Shown piece by piece: positions 6,967-15,247 of a stretch of 64,000 nt of DNA (its first letter is position 1; every line of letters begins with the position of its first letter). The DNA lies in IMG/VR virus record IMGVR_UViG_3300010430_000020, positions 1 to 64,000 of that record; one strand, given 5' to 3'. The notes under the pieces are model-generated. The model ran no database searches and was not told the origin of the DNA. It was given only the letters and a program-made list of their open reading frames with translations. The stretch is from a virus. A program made the translations under genes and the position numbers.

Positions 6967-7254
6967 TTATTCAAAATTTTTCAAATGTTTCAGCATGTCT
7001 TTGCTGAGATATGGTATGACCTTGAAGGAGCATTCCATCGACTTCACAGTATAATCTGAGAAGACTTCGTTCATATCCTTCTCGACGAACACCTTGGAAT
7101 CGGCACACCATTTTTCGTTTAGATTTGTATCCTCTGAGTAAAACGGTTCTTGTTGGACAAAAGTACTATGATACTCCATACATTTCTCAGTATCTGTTAC
7201 GCCATAACATAGCGTTGTTACGATTACCAACCCGTAATACAGTGTATCTGTCAT
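6967..7254 (-). CDS. Small secreted protein, 95 aa
   Basis: N-terminal hydrophobic segment (LYYGLVIVTTLCYGV) looks like a signal peptide or anchor; the rest is polar and acidic with two further cysteines (KWCADSK, MECSF). Overlaps the upstream peptidase gene by 4 bases. Function unknown. Confidence 0.65.
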   Translation of the reverse strand: MTDTLYYGLVIVTTLCYGVTDTEKCMEYHSTFVQQEPFYSEDTNLNEKWCADSKVFVEKDMNEVFSDYTVKSMECSFKVIPYLSKDMLKHLKNFE

Positions 7255-8825
7255 GTCCGTACACCTTCTACTGTTGTAGCCGACATCAATTCATCAATCT
7301 GTTCTACAACTAATGTCCCTTTGGGATTAAAAGGATCGGCATGTAAAATCCGGTTAAGCTCTGCTTCTGTCAGCTCACCATCCTGGAAAATATTCCTGAA
7401 GACATTATTCTTGCCAGGGTGCGACTGCCAGTGGTGGCCCTCATGGGCACCATAGATTTCCCGGCCCCAATAAAGACCTTCAGCTTTCCCGAATTTCGAG
7501 AAGATGAACATTTCTACACTGTCGTTGGCATGAGACAATCCCTTGCCGAATGTGATGTCAATGGCCAGTCCTGCAGAGTGTTGGGATTTGGTTTTGTCAG
7601 TATACCCACCGGGCATATTATGAAGGTGACCGAATCTCGCCGCCGAAATCAGACTAGCCTTTGCCATACCGTTTTGCTTGGCATACGCATTATATGCTTT
7701 CAGTGCCTTGGCTGCCCGGATCGCTGTTGGGCCGTTCATGTGCTTAATGGAATCGAACCCATTTTCGCGCATGATTTTACCAGAACCTTCCACACCGGCT
7801 GCACCACCAACAGAAATGGTTCGCAAATAACTCTTTGCGTTTTCCACAGCCTTAAAATAGCGCTGCTTAATATTCTGCACCGGCTTAGATTTCTGATTTG
7901 GTGTCTGTGCCAATTCACGGTATTTCTGCAGCTGTGCTGCCGTGCGACGTACCCACTTCTGAGTATTCATTATGGTGAGATACCCATGTTTCTTCACGTA
8001 TTTTCCCACGTCCTTACGTGAAATAGTCTCGCCGGTTGTCGTTTCAGCCGTGATGGTCTGTGTTTTGCGTGCGGATCGAGCCACACCGGCAGATGCGTTC
8101 TGCGTACCAAAATTAGAGTAATTGGACCCATTCAGGACAGCCTGATGAGACTCATCCAATTTGGCATACAGTAGCGGACTAGCCTGCAAACGCCGCTTAT
8201 ACATCAGATAATTTTTGTACCCACGGGTCGTAAAACGTCGGGTACGTTTTACTTTTTTGGTACGGCGCTTCTTGCCCTTACCAACCTTAATTTTCACTGT
8301 GTACTTCTTATACGCATATTTGCGTAGAGGCTGATAATAAGCCCGCGTGAGGTTCTGATTGATATCACTATCGCCCTCGGTTATCCCGCGATTGTATGCT
8401 GTTTCCATCAGCATAGAATAATCCTGCATGGTTCCGGTTGGACCAAGCTCGGCCAGTGCTAGTGCATAGAAATGCACCTTCTGAGATCGGCTGAGGCTAT
8501 GTCCTTTCAGATACTGGCGCTGGCGCGCCAGGGGATTCTTTGTGGAATCTGCCACACTGAAAAAATTGGCCATGAAGGAGTTGGAAATTGTCTGCTCTAC
8601 ATCAGGCAAAGAGACTAACTTGATGTTCGAGAGGGGTGTACTATGTGAGGCAACTGTACATAGTTGTTTACCAGTAAAAACTGATGCAAGACGATCAACA
8701 GGCTCGCCCTCTATAGAGGACAAACTCACACCAAAAATTGTCACTATATAAGCCAGACTCGCCCCGCCAGCGGTCTTTATATAAATTCCACCAGCCTCTT
8801 GAATCCAGGGTGTCATAGGTGTCAT
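7251..8825 (-). CDS. Large protein with C-terminal M15-type D,D-/L,D-peptidase domain
   Basis: 524 residues from the ATG at 8825; the frame is open to 8984 but that would overlap the upstream gene by about 80 bases and the promoter. The C-terminal region has the peptidase M15/VanY zinc motif: H416-x6-D423 (HSAGLAID) and a later EGHHWQ with H464/H465. The middle holds a very basic stretch (KKRRTKKVKRTRRF) and a region resembling virion-associated murein hydrolases. Likely acts on peptidoglycan, at entry or lysis. Family assignment rests on motifs only. Confidence 0.65.
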   Translation of the reverse strand: MTPMTPWIQEAGGIYIKTAGGASLAYIVTIFGVSLSSIEGEPVDRLASVFTGKQLCTVASHSTPLSNIKLVSLPDVEQTISNSFMANFFSVADSTKNPLARQRQYLKGHSLSRSQKVHFYALALAELGPTGTMQDYSMLMETAYNRGITEGDSDINQNLTRAYYQPLRKYAYKKYTVKIKVGKGKKRRTKKVKRTRRFTTRGYKNYLMYKRRLQASPLLYAKLDESHQAVLNGSNYSNFGTQNASAGVARSARKTQTITAETTTGETISRKDVGKYVKKHGYLTIMNTQKWVRRTAAQLQKYRELAQTPNQKSKPVQNIKQRYFKAVENAKSYLRTISVGGAAGVEGSGKIMRENGFDSIKHMNGPTAIRAAKALKAYNAYAKQNGMAKASLISAARFGHLHNMPGGYTDKTKSQHSAGLAIDITFGKGLSHANDSVEMFIFSKFGKAEGLYWGREIYGAHEGHHWQSHPGKNNVFRNIFQDGELTEAELNRILHADPFNPKGTLVVEQIDELMSATTVEGVRT

Positions 8826-8857
8826 AATGTAAAACCTCGCTGTATTTGAGGCTTCGA

Positions 8858-8885
8858 AGCATATATTAACCGTGACACCTGTCAA
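8858..8885 (-). promoter_or_regulatory. Putative sigma70 promoter for the peptidase gene
   Basis: Minus strand TTGACA (8880-8885), 16 bases, TATGCT (8858-8863), 33 bases before the ATG at 8825. Confidence 0.5.
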
Positions 8886-8905
8886 TAAAAAATCGTTGGG
8901 CTTGG

Positions 8906-9358
8906 TTACTTTTTTTTGTTCTCCAGATGTTCCATATAGCGGTTGAAGAGGCCGATGCTCCGCCCATAGGCTTCGATCTCCCACGGATAATCATAGTAAT
9001 GAAGATCGGTGGTATGCACCACCTTACCGCAATATTTGGGCTTGTTGCGGGTATCAAAGTCGCGCAGTTCACCCCTGGCGAATTGTTTTACATGCACCAT
9101 TTCATGCGCCACGGTCTCCAGGATCGAGGTTTTGTTCATGCCCCGGCGCAAGAACAGATCGAACTCGCGAGGGCGGTATTCATCATCATCTGCGGGGGAG
9201 GATAGTCCGTATTCTGCTATATCTGAAAATTGTATCATGATGTAGAGGTTCCTGGTCAGGCGCGGCCCCATCAACATTTCACCATACCATTTGCAGGCAT
9301 GGTGCAGCTCCTTTCGTCTAATGTCTTCCTCTTTGATTTTTCTGACAGTAAACTTCAT
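8906..9358 (-). CDS. SprT-like zinc metalloprotease
   Basis: 150 residues. HEMVH at residues 85-89 in ETVAHEMVHVKQ is the gluzincin zinc motif, and YPWEIEAYG at 125-133 supplies a plausible third ligand glutamate. SprT-like proteins of this size are found in T4-like phages; the substrate is unknown. Overlaps the exonuclease gene by 4 bases (ATGC...CATTG region), suggesting coupled translation. Confidence 0.75.
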   Translation of the reverse strand: MKFTVRKIKEEDIRRKELHHACKWYGEMLMGPRLTRNLYIMIQFSDIAEYGLSSPADDDEYRPREFDLFLRRGMNKTSILETVAHEMVHVKQFARGELRDFDTRNKPKYCGKVVHTTDLHYYDYPWEIEAYGRSIGLFNRYMEHLENKKK

Positions 9359-9981
9359 TGCCGGTCCAATACAAACTTCTTATACATCTCTTCGTAATAT
9401 TTATCATACGGCTCCGCAAAAATTTGAGCGCAGGGGTGGTTATCTGGGGTTACCAGAACAACCAGCTGGCTAATCACATTGGCACAATCAGAGCAATGTT
9501 CATTCCACATAAATGCATAGGCAGCGGCCTGGATAAAATAGCTCTTGATGCCTGTTAGTTTCTTGGGGTTGGTTGCTGTCTTCCAATCGACAATCGACTT
9601 CCGACCATCCCAGACCCCGATACAATCCACTCGACCAGCGGAGAGTAATTTATTCGAATAGAGCGATCCCTCGATCAGATTGACTTCTGTGAGGTACTTG
9701 TCTATCTCAACCTGTAGCTTATTGAATGAGTCTCTGGTGAAATGATCGATACCCGAGACCTTACCCTCGATCAGGTACTGTTCACAGACCTCATGGACCC
9801 GTGTACCGCGATCTCGCGCCAACTTCATGACAGGGGTGTCAGGAAAATTCACTCCTTTGTAGATCACTGATGTCACACTCGGGACCGCCACACCTGATTG
9901 AGGAATGATATAATAGCGATCCCCATTACGATTAAAGCTTTCTAGCTCCAAAACATTCTCATTCTCTAATTTCAAAAGCAT
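9355..9981 (-). CDS. PD-(D/E)XK exonuclease (Cas4/RecB-like)
   Basis: 208 residues. The core motif is GRVDCIGVWDGRKSIVDWKTA (D at the first strand, then D-W-K), followed by a helix with IQAAAYAFMW, the QxxxY motif typical of Cas4/RecB-type nucleases. Similar genes are common in marine T4-like phages beside PhoH. Probably degrades or processes DNA during replication or host takeover; the specific role is inferred. Confidence 0.8.
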   Translation of the reverse strand: MLLKLENENVLELESFNRNGDRYYIIPQSGVAVPSVTSVIYKGVNFPDTPVMKLARDRGTRVHEVCEQYLIEGKVSGIDHFTRDSFNKLQVEIDKYLTEVNLIEGSLYSNKLLSAGRVDCIGVWDGRKSIVDWKTATNPKKLTGIKSYFIQAAAYAFMWNEHCSDCANVISQLVVLVTPDNHPCAQIFAEPYDKYYEEMYKKFVLDRQ

Positions 9982-10721
9982 TATGAGCCGTATCCCAACC
10001 TCTCAGAATGTATAAGGAACTCGCGAACGAGTCCACTCCTTATGATGTCGTCAATTTCCATTTGGATCAAATCAAAGGATGGCATAGATTGACAAATTTG
10101 AATCATTCTATGAATATCCATTCGTTCAAATGGTCTCTCCAAGTCTGATTGTGTACTATCACCACTGAACAAATACTTGCTGTTTTGTCCACATCGTGTA
10201 ATCAAGCTGGAGAATTCGTGCCAGTTGAGATTCTGACATTCATCCACCAGGATGATACTGTTATTGTACGTCGCGCCGCGCAGATAACTCGTTGGGTGAA
10301 ATTCTACAATTTCCCATGAGTGTTTGAGTATTGCATAGGCATCATCGCGTCCAAGCAGTTCGCCCATTATATCGATATAGGGGAGTTCGAAAGACTCCAT
10401 TTTCGCGCCAACATTACCGGGTAGATAACCAATCTTTCGTGTCGTCACAGCAGACCTGAATATTTTCACTCGCTCATATGGTGTATTAGGATTCAGTACT
10501 GCTTTCAGTGCTAGATACAATAAGACAAATGTTTTACCGGTGCCTGCATATCCATGTACGAACAGGTGATTCTGATGAAACTTTTCAAATATCAGATTTT
10601 GATTTTCTGTTCTCGGGGCTACAGGTTTTAAAGAAACTCCACTGTGTGTGGGTGGTTGCTTTAGGTCAATTCCATCATTACGAAGCTTGCGTCTTTGTCT
10701 TTTTGAAAGTCTTGTTGACAT
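9981..10721 (-). CDS. phoH: PhoH-like P-loop ATPase
   Basis: 246 residues. Walker A GYAGTGKT at 57-64, the RSAVTTRKIGYLPG block typical of PhoH, Walker B ILVDECQN near 155, and FSGDSTQSD as the conserved sensor region. The family couples ATPase/helicase-like activity to RNA; its role in phages is unsettled. Shares TAATG-type overlap with the downstream exonuclease gene. Confidence 0.9.
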   Translation of the reverse strand: MSTRLSKRQRRKLRNDGIDLKQPPTHSGVSLKPVAPRTENQNLIFEKFHQNHLFVHGYAGTGKTFVLLYLALKAVLNPNTPYERVKIFRSAVTTRKIGYLPGNVGAKMESFELPYIDIMGELLGRDDAYAILKHSWEIVEFHPTSYLRGATYNNSIILVDECQNLNWHEFSSLITRCGQNSKYLFSGDSTQSDLERPFERMDIHRMIQICQSMPSFDLIQMEIDDIIRSGLVREFLIHSERLGYGS

Positions 10722-10742
10722 TATGTGCCTCGTTAGTTGTTG

Positions 10743-10988
10743 TTAGCGAAAATCGTTAATCTTTCCTCCTCGATTGTTGTGTTTCTTCTTCATCTCTCCT
10801 AGCAAATCTTTAAAACCTTCATCGGGTTTGTTTCTTCCTAACCCGCCATCACTAGTCATTGCAGGGAAATTTTTAGTAATATCGACTTCCCAATCGGATT
10901 CGGATATGAGTTTTTCCATCTCGGCTATTTTCATAGCCTGAGTGTACTCCTCTCCAGTTTTCCGATTGATAAAATTATACGTTGGCAT
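10743..10988 (-). CDS. Small conserved phage protein next to PhoH, 81 aa
   Basis: Begins MPTYNFINRKTGEEYTQ and resembles the FmdB-like small proteins of T4-like marine phages, but has none of the cysteines of the zinc-ribbon form. The C-terminus carries GFKDLLGEMKKKHNNRGG, a segment usual in those proteins. Function unknown. Confidence 0.7.
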   Translation of the reverse strand: MPTYNFINRKTGEEYTQAMKIAEMEKLISESDWEVDITKNFPAMTSDGGLGRNKPDEGFKDLLGEMKKKHNNRGGKINDFR

Positions 10989-10995
10989 ATATACC

Positions 10996-11166
10996 TCAAT
11001 AGTAGTAATCGTCGTCTTCTACCTCAGTAAGTTGATCGATGTTGAGACTGCGTAGCGCATTCTTCAGCTTCTTTTTTTTCCTGCGATCCGTAAATTTTTT
11101 GCGTGTCCTCTTATCTGTGACTACCTCTGCATCGTAGTCATCTATCCATTTTTGACTTTTCTTCAT
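10996..11166 (-). CDS. Small basic/acidic protein, 56 aa
   Basis: ATG at 11166 overlaps the upstream stop (ATGA). The middle is strongly basic (RTRKKFTDRRKKKKLK) and the end strongly acidic (VEDDDYYY). Coding is supported by tight packing at both sides. Possibly nucleic-acid binding; no family recognised. Confidence 0.6.
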   Translation of the reverse strand: MKKSQKWIDDYDAEVVTDKRTRKKFTDRRKKKKLKNALRSLNIDQLTEVEDDDYYY

Positions 11167-11576
11167 GGTAGCAATTCTGGGTAAGCCTCCTTAACTAGTT
11201 TGTAGGTAATGTAAGGATAAGGTAATTTCTTATCCTTGGCCGCCAACAACAGCTCTGCATCTGCCGGGTCCAATGTCTCCAGCAGTTCAACAAATAGCTG
11301 TTCTCGACGAAGTGGCTGAAGGTTGGGGTTACCACCTTCGATAAAGAGATACAGCCTGCGCGCTTCATGGAACAGGATGTGCTCTTGATCTGTTAGATCA
11401 TTTTTTCTGTAGGGGGGTACGCCCTCGGGCAACTGCCATTTGATGTTTGGATCGAGGGCATATTGTAGGACCACCTTGAGCGGGTATGATGCATTCTGTC
11501 TCAACATCTGTACGCGCACATTCTTACTTTTTTCCTTCGAGATTTTCTTTAGAATCTCGGCAACACCTAGCTTCAT
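11163..11576 (-). CDS. DUF6433-like conserved phage protein
   Basis: 137 residues beginning MKLGVAEILKKISKEKSK, with NIKWQLPEGVPPYRKND in the middle. This matches my memory of the DUF6433 family of marine T4-like phages, which also sits beside RNase H. Function unknown. Directly follows the rnh stop. Confidence 0.65.
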   Translation of the reverse strand: MKLGVAEILKKISKEKSKNVRVQMLRQNASYPLKVVLQYALDPNIKWQLPEGVPPYRKNDLTDQEHILFHEARRLYLFIEGGNPNLQPLRREQLFVELLETLDPADAELLLAAKDKKLPYPYITYKLVKEAYPELLP

Positions 11577-12407
11577 TTAAAACTCCGAAATATTTTCCAT
11601 TAGGTTTTTGAGGTCATGATCGATAAAATAGCGATATAGCTTGCTCCGGTCGCCTTCAGGATTCTTATGGTATGCCTCCACGATCTCCTGGCGGATATTG
11701 TCTGGCATCTGTGAGAGGTCGATTAGCATCTTATTGCGTTGGAAATTGCGCTGTAACTCGCGGGGTATGCCGCCAGCAAGCCATGCATTTAGCATCTTGG
11801 CAGAGATTGTCTTCTGGCGCTCACCTGAGACCAGAGAACTATCGGGTGTTCTGATATTGGGGATACCATCTCCACGGTCACCACGAATGATGTGCTCTTG
11901 TAGATAATGGCTAGGATTGGGATGGGTAATCCACCTTTTGCGCGCAGGATCATACTGCTCTACAAAGGGCTTCAGGGAATGCAGTTGGATAAAATCTTTA
12001 TCGCCAGATATGATTAGGGCCTTCTCGTTAAAATCCATGTCATCGATAATGACAGAGATGATATCATCTGCCTCCGCACCATATACATCAACAAACTTAT
12101 ACGGAAAGGTCTCTCGCAATTCCTTCTTGATCATATTCATGCAGTCGAATATAACCGGCCAATTTAGGATCGATGCCTCTCGATCTTTTTTGCGGTTGGC
12201 CTTATAATAAGGAAACACGTTCTTCCGCCAATAATGCTTGGAGTCAGATGCAATCACCATCTCCCCGTATTTATCGAAGAAGTGATTTCTAATGAGGCGC
12301 AGAGAATTGAGGGTGACGTGCCGGATCAAATTTTCATCGAGTTCTTCTTTACTCGAATGTATGGTGAGGTAGGTGTATACGATCTGGTTAAGATCAATAA
12401 TAATCAT
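11577..12407 (-). CDS. rnh: RNase H (T4 Rnh-type 5'-3' exonuclease)
   Basis: 276 residues with the FEN/5'-nuclease layout: IIIDLNQIVY at the N-terminus, KHYWRKNVFPYYKANRKKDRE, GAEADDIISVIID, ISGDKDFIQLH and the helix-hairpin-helix start RGDRGDGIPNI. The acidic residues bind the two metals that cleave RNA primers from lagging strands. Overlaps its upstream neighbour by 4 bases. Confidence 0.93.
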   Translation of the reverse strand: MIIIDLNQIVYTYLTIHSSKEELDENLIRHVTLNSLRLIRNHFFDKYGEMVIASDSKHYWRKNVFPYYKANRKKDREASILNWPVIFDCMNMIKKELRETFPYKFVDVYGAEADDIISVIIDDMDFNEKALIISGDKDFIQLHSLKPFVEQYDPARKRWITHPNPSHYLQEHIIRGDRGDGIPNIRTPDSSLVSGERQKTISAKMLNAWLAGGIPRELQRNFQRNKMLIDLSQMPDNIRQEIVEAYHKNPEGDRSKLYRYFIDHDLKNLMENISEF

Positions 12408-13417
12408 GATGCATATAAAATCAGTTTGTGCTCATTCATTCGGCCATTGGCCTCGGTTGACTTCGTTCTCAGTTCATCAAATGCACGCCGTTTAGCTAAT
12501 TTCCCTCCACCCATAAACTTAGCTAAAAACTCTTGCGGCTTGCGCAAAATCTTAGTCTCGGACTTCACGACATCAATACTGAGGATTGTGGTCCCCCTAA
12601 CGGTAAAGGAGGTGTTATTCTCGGCAATGAGTCTGGTCAGCTTCTTGTATTTAGTATCGTAGATGTACAGCAGTTCTGAGGCGACGATGTTCTCAGGAGC
12701 TATCGAGGAAACCCTCAGATCGTTGTCCATCAGCTTAAACTTGAGTTTGGCTACTAACTGTGAGGCAGACCTAACTTTCTTCCTACGGGGCTTCCTGGGC
12801 TTCCTCTGGGTGGATGAATAGGTCTCGGCATCATCAACTATCTTTTGCAGGAATTTCCTGTAGGCACCAAGCTTGCGCTTCCCAAGGTATTCATACCCAG
12901 TCATATCCAGATCGAGCAAGAGGGATCGGTAGTAGTCCGCAACGGTCTTACCATTGATGGGCCGGGCCTTCTTATCGACCAGCATCTGGTACGTACCTGG
13001 ATCAAAATACTTGTACTCCCCCCGGTAGAAATTATCCAGGACTTCTTCAAAGTCATCGAGTGGGAAAATTGGAGGACGCACTATTGAAACCGGAGCTTCT
13101 TTCTTGGCGCAATCTATTCGCTTATCATTAATTTTGTCATGGAGATAAATGATGTGCTCTTGCTCAACATCCAAACCACGATTGAGCATCCTGGCAATAG
13201 AACACATTGTCATATTGATTTCATTTGTATTCGTGAGTGACAGATCATTCCTATGACAATACTCTGTCAACCATTTCTTGGCCCGTGGAACTTCATAGAA
13301 ATGGTTGTACCAGTTAAGCGCCTGCAGATAATCAATCGGGGACTCGACCACTGTTGGCTCCGGCCCGAGATATTGCATGTCTGCATTTTTTATTCGTTTT
13401 TGTTGTGTCTTGCCCAT
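12404..13417 (-). CDS. Conserved phage protein, 337 aa, function unknown
   Basis: Begins MGKTQQKRIKN and includes YLQALNWYNHFYEVPRAKKWL, a block I associate with an unnamed protein of marine T4-like phages encoded next to rnh. The middle is basic (RKPRKPRRKKVR), suggesting nucleic-acid contact. No catalytic motif seen. Confidence 0.75.
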   Translation of the reverse strand: MGKTQQKRIKNADMQYLGPEPTVVESPIDYLQALNWYNHFYEVPRAKKWLTEYCHRNDLSLTNTNEINMTMCSIARMLNRGLDVEQEHIIYLHDKINDKRIDCAKKEAPVSIVRPPIFPLDDFEEVLDNFYRGEYKYFDPGTYQMLVDKKARPINGKTVADYYRSLLLDLDMTGYEYLGKRKLGAYRKFLQKIVDDAETYSSTQRKPRKPRRKKVRSASQLVAKLKFKLMDNDLRVSSIAPENIVASELLYIYDTKYKKLTRLIAENNTSFTVRGTTILSIDVVKSETKILRKPQEFLAKFMGGGKLAKRRAFDELRTKSTEANGRMNEHKLILYAS

Positions 13418-13423
13418 AACCGT

Positions 13424-13546
13424 TCAGTTTATGAAGTGGCGGAGATATATGGCATAAAGTCCCAGAGAACCCAACGTCAGGGCCATCACCCCCAGAAATT
13501 TACACAGAACATCTAAATATTGGTCGTATTTACCTTTTTCTCTCAT
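13424..13546 (-). CDS. 40-aa single-pass membrane microprotein
   Basis: ATG at 13546 directly follows the stop of the upstream secreted-protein gene. After a polar N-terminus there is one membrane segment (FLGVMALTLGSLGLYAIYL). Ends with a few basic residues. Confidence 0.55.
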   Translation of the reverse strand: MREKGKYDQYLDVLCKFLGVMALTLGSLGLYAIYLRHFIN

Positions 13547-13891
13547 TTAGCTTGTTCCTGGCAAATAAACACAACGAATACGAGTAACTAGCCTTCCAGA
13601 ATCGATCCATTCAGTAGCACAAATATGATACTTTGAATCTTGAGAAGCTCTTACTGAGAAGAAGTCACCATTGAACTCTTTGTTCCCAATTCTGATAGGA
13701 TCGAATAGCTTGGTGTACCACATCTGATATCCAGGGAAATGCTCTATATTGATAACTGGGGTGCAATCCCTCTCATCACAGCAATCGGGATCATACCATG
13801 AGTGCGCCCCGGCAGTTGTTGTCAGCAGTACTATTAGTAATATGATAGAGAAGATCATCCCCAGCCATATATGCCAATCACGATATTTCAT
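13547..13891 (-). CDS. Secreted Cys-rich protein, HSWYD-CC-DC family, copy 1
   Basis: 114 residues from the ATG at 13891 (TAATG overlap). Signal peptide (IILLIVLLTTTAGA) then HSWYDPDCCDERDC, a later HICATEW, and the end RCVYLPGTS. The same layout occurs in the next gene upstream, so the two are tandem paralogs. The pattern is one I recognise from small exported proteins of Rhizobiales and related bacteria. Six cysteines could form three disulfides in the periplasm. Confidence 0.75.
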   Translation of the reverse strand: MKYRDWHIWLGMIFSIILLIVLLTTTAGAHSWYDPDCCDERDCTPVINIEHFPGYQMWYTKLFDPIRIGNKEFNGDFFSVRASQDSKYHICATEWIDSGRLVTRIRCVYLPGTS

Positions 13892-14286
13892 TAGCTTGTT
13901 CCTGGGATATAGAGACACCGTAGATTCATTTTAGCCGCTGGGGTGTGCTGCCGTTTACCATCTTCATCCAAAAATATATTGTACTTATATGCACAGATAT
14001 GCATATTAGAATCCTTGGACTGCTTGATTTTGAAGGGGCGGCCATCCTTCTCGCGTATTTTCATTTCTTCATGAGTGATCTTCACGCCACCGAACATTTT
14101 GGAATGGTAGATGTTGTACCCATCCCCGTGGTCGACATGATCGACCACATTACAATCCTCGCCGGAACAACACTCCCAGTCATACCAGGAGTGCGCATGA
14201 GCAGTTGTTAAATGAACCAACCAAAACACGATGATAACGACCAGGATTGCAAAGAAACCTTTCGCAAATACTTCCCACATATTCAT
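13891..14286 (-). CDS. Secreted Cys-rich protein, HSWYD-CC-DC family, copy 2
   Basis: 131 residues; the start overlaps the upstream stop as TGATG (an in-frame GTG one codon earlier is possible). Signal or anchor segment FFAILVVIIVFWLVHLTTAHA, then HSWYDWECCSGEDC, HICAYKY and the end RCLYIPGTS, paralogous to the gene at 13547. Probably periplasmic; role unknown. Confidence 0.75.
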   Translation of the reverse strand: MNMWEVFAKGFFAILVVIIVFWLVHLTTAHAHSWYDWECCSGEDCNVVDHVDHGDGYNIYHSKMFGGVKITHEEMKIREKDGRPFKIKQSKDSNMHICAYKYNIFLDEDGKRQHTPAAKMNLRCLYIPGTS

Positions 14287-14744
14287 CACATCCTATTAGT
14301 GCCCAATTGCCAAACACCGGTATAGGTTTTATCGCCCTCTTTAACCGATACTGCTATGCCGATGATAGTAACCATGCCATGCGGCCCCTTTTGGGTCATG
14401 GTCATAACTTTTGTATCCATCATGGCATGTTTAAAGCGCTCTTCAAGAAATGCTTTGATGTCATCAACAAACTTTTTCACCTTCATTGTTTCCAGGTCAA
14501 CCGTCTTGGTATATCCCAGAATCATATCTCCTATCAAATTTCGTGTCTCGACAGGAAACCCCTCGGTGGTGGTCGCATCAGTCGGGACCAGAAAATACCG
14601 CTTGTCGGCTTTCTCCTTAATGACTCTGGAATTTTCTTCAATAACCCTGGACTGTGGCATTTCCTGAGCATTGGCGACAGCCACAAACCACAGAACTGCT
14701 ATAGTCAACGCAATTGCTATACCTACTATCATATTCATATTCAT
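14286..14744 (-). CDS. Secreted protein, 152 aa
   Basis: Clear signal peptide (MIVGIAIALTIAVLWFVAVANA followed by QEM). The mature part is mixed helix and strand, Lys-rich, with no cysteine. It sits in a run of four exported-protein genes (13547-15247), coupled by overlapping stop/start codons. Function unknown. Confidence 0.7.
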   Translation of the reverse strand: MNMNMIVGIAIALTIAVLWFVAVANAQEMPQSRVIEENSRVIKEKADKRYFLVPTDATTTEGFPVETRNLIGDMILGYTKTVDLETMKVKKFVDDIKAFLEERFKHAMMDTKVMTMTQKGPHGMVTIIGIAVSVKEGDKTYTGVWQLGTNRM

Positions 14745-15247
14745 TACAGCATTCCTTCATACTTTTGTTTATCAGTGACCCACGTCATCATCACGAAGAA
14801 TTCTTTCTGCCGTATTGGGAACGTGGGGTCTATTGCAACATATGATACTTTAACATCTACAAACTTGTATTTGGTCCCATTTGAATCATCCCAGTCTCGG
14901 GTACGAGATTGAACATGATATTTCATCACGGCCAGTACCTTAACATGGTCCTCCATAAAAACCTTGAGGGACTTCTCAGCTTCATTCACTGATTGCCGCC
15001 GTATATCTACATAGTCTTCGGCAGCCTCAAATAGAGCTTTGATTTGGTCGGTTGTTTCTCCTGGTGAATTCTTACTCCATGACATTCTGAGTTTTTTTAG
15101 ATATCGATCTTTGATCTTGATTACTAAGTCAGATATTTCTATTTTCGGTACTACTGTTTTCGATTTAGTTCCGGTGACGCCGAGTAGTGTAAGAAATAAT
15201 GCAACAAATATTGTTAGTATTGTTATTGTTAGTTGCTTTAGTGACAT
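14744..15247 (-). CDS. Membrane-anchored or secreted protein, 167 aa
   Basis: N-terminal hydrophobic segment (TITILTIFVALFLTLLGVTG) followed by a charged, mainly helical ectodomain and a C-terminal strand region (YKFVDVKVSYVAIDP). Its ending resembles the layout of the secreted gene at 14286 only loosely. TAATG overlaps at both ends. Confidence 0.7.
   Translation of the reverse strand: MSLKQLTITILTIFVALFLTLLGVTGTKSKTVVPKIEISDLVIKIKDRYLKKLRMSWSKNSPGETTDQIKALFEAAEDYVDIRRQSVNEAEKSLKVFMEDHVKVLAVMKYHVQSRTRDWDDSNGTKYKFVDVKVSYVAIDPTFPIRQKEFFVMMTWVTDKQKYEGML

Noticed and set aside
7980-8012. TTTCTTCACG resembling the early box
   Set aside because: Only 10 bases match, it is inside the peptidase gene and no -35/-10 pair follows.
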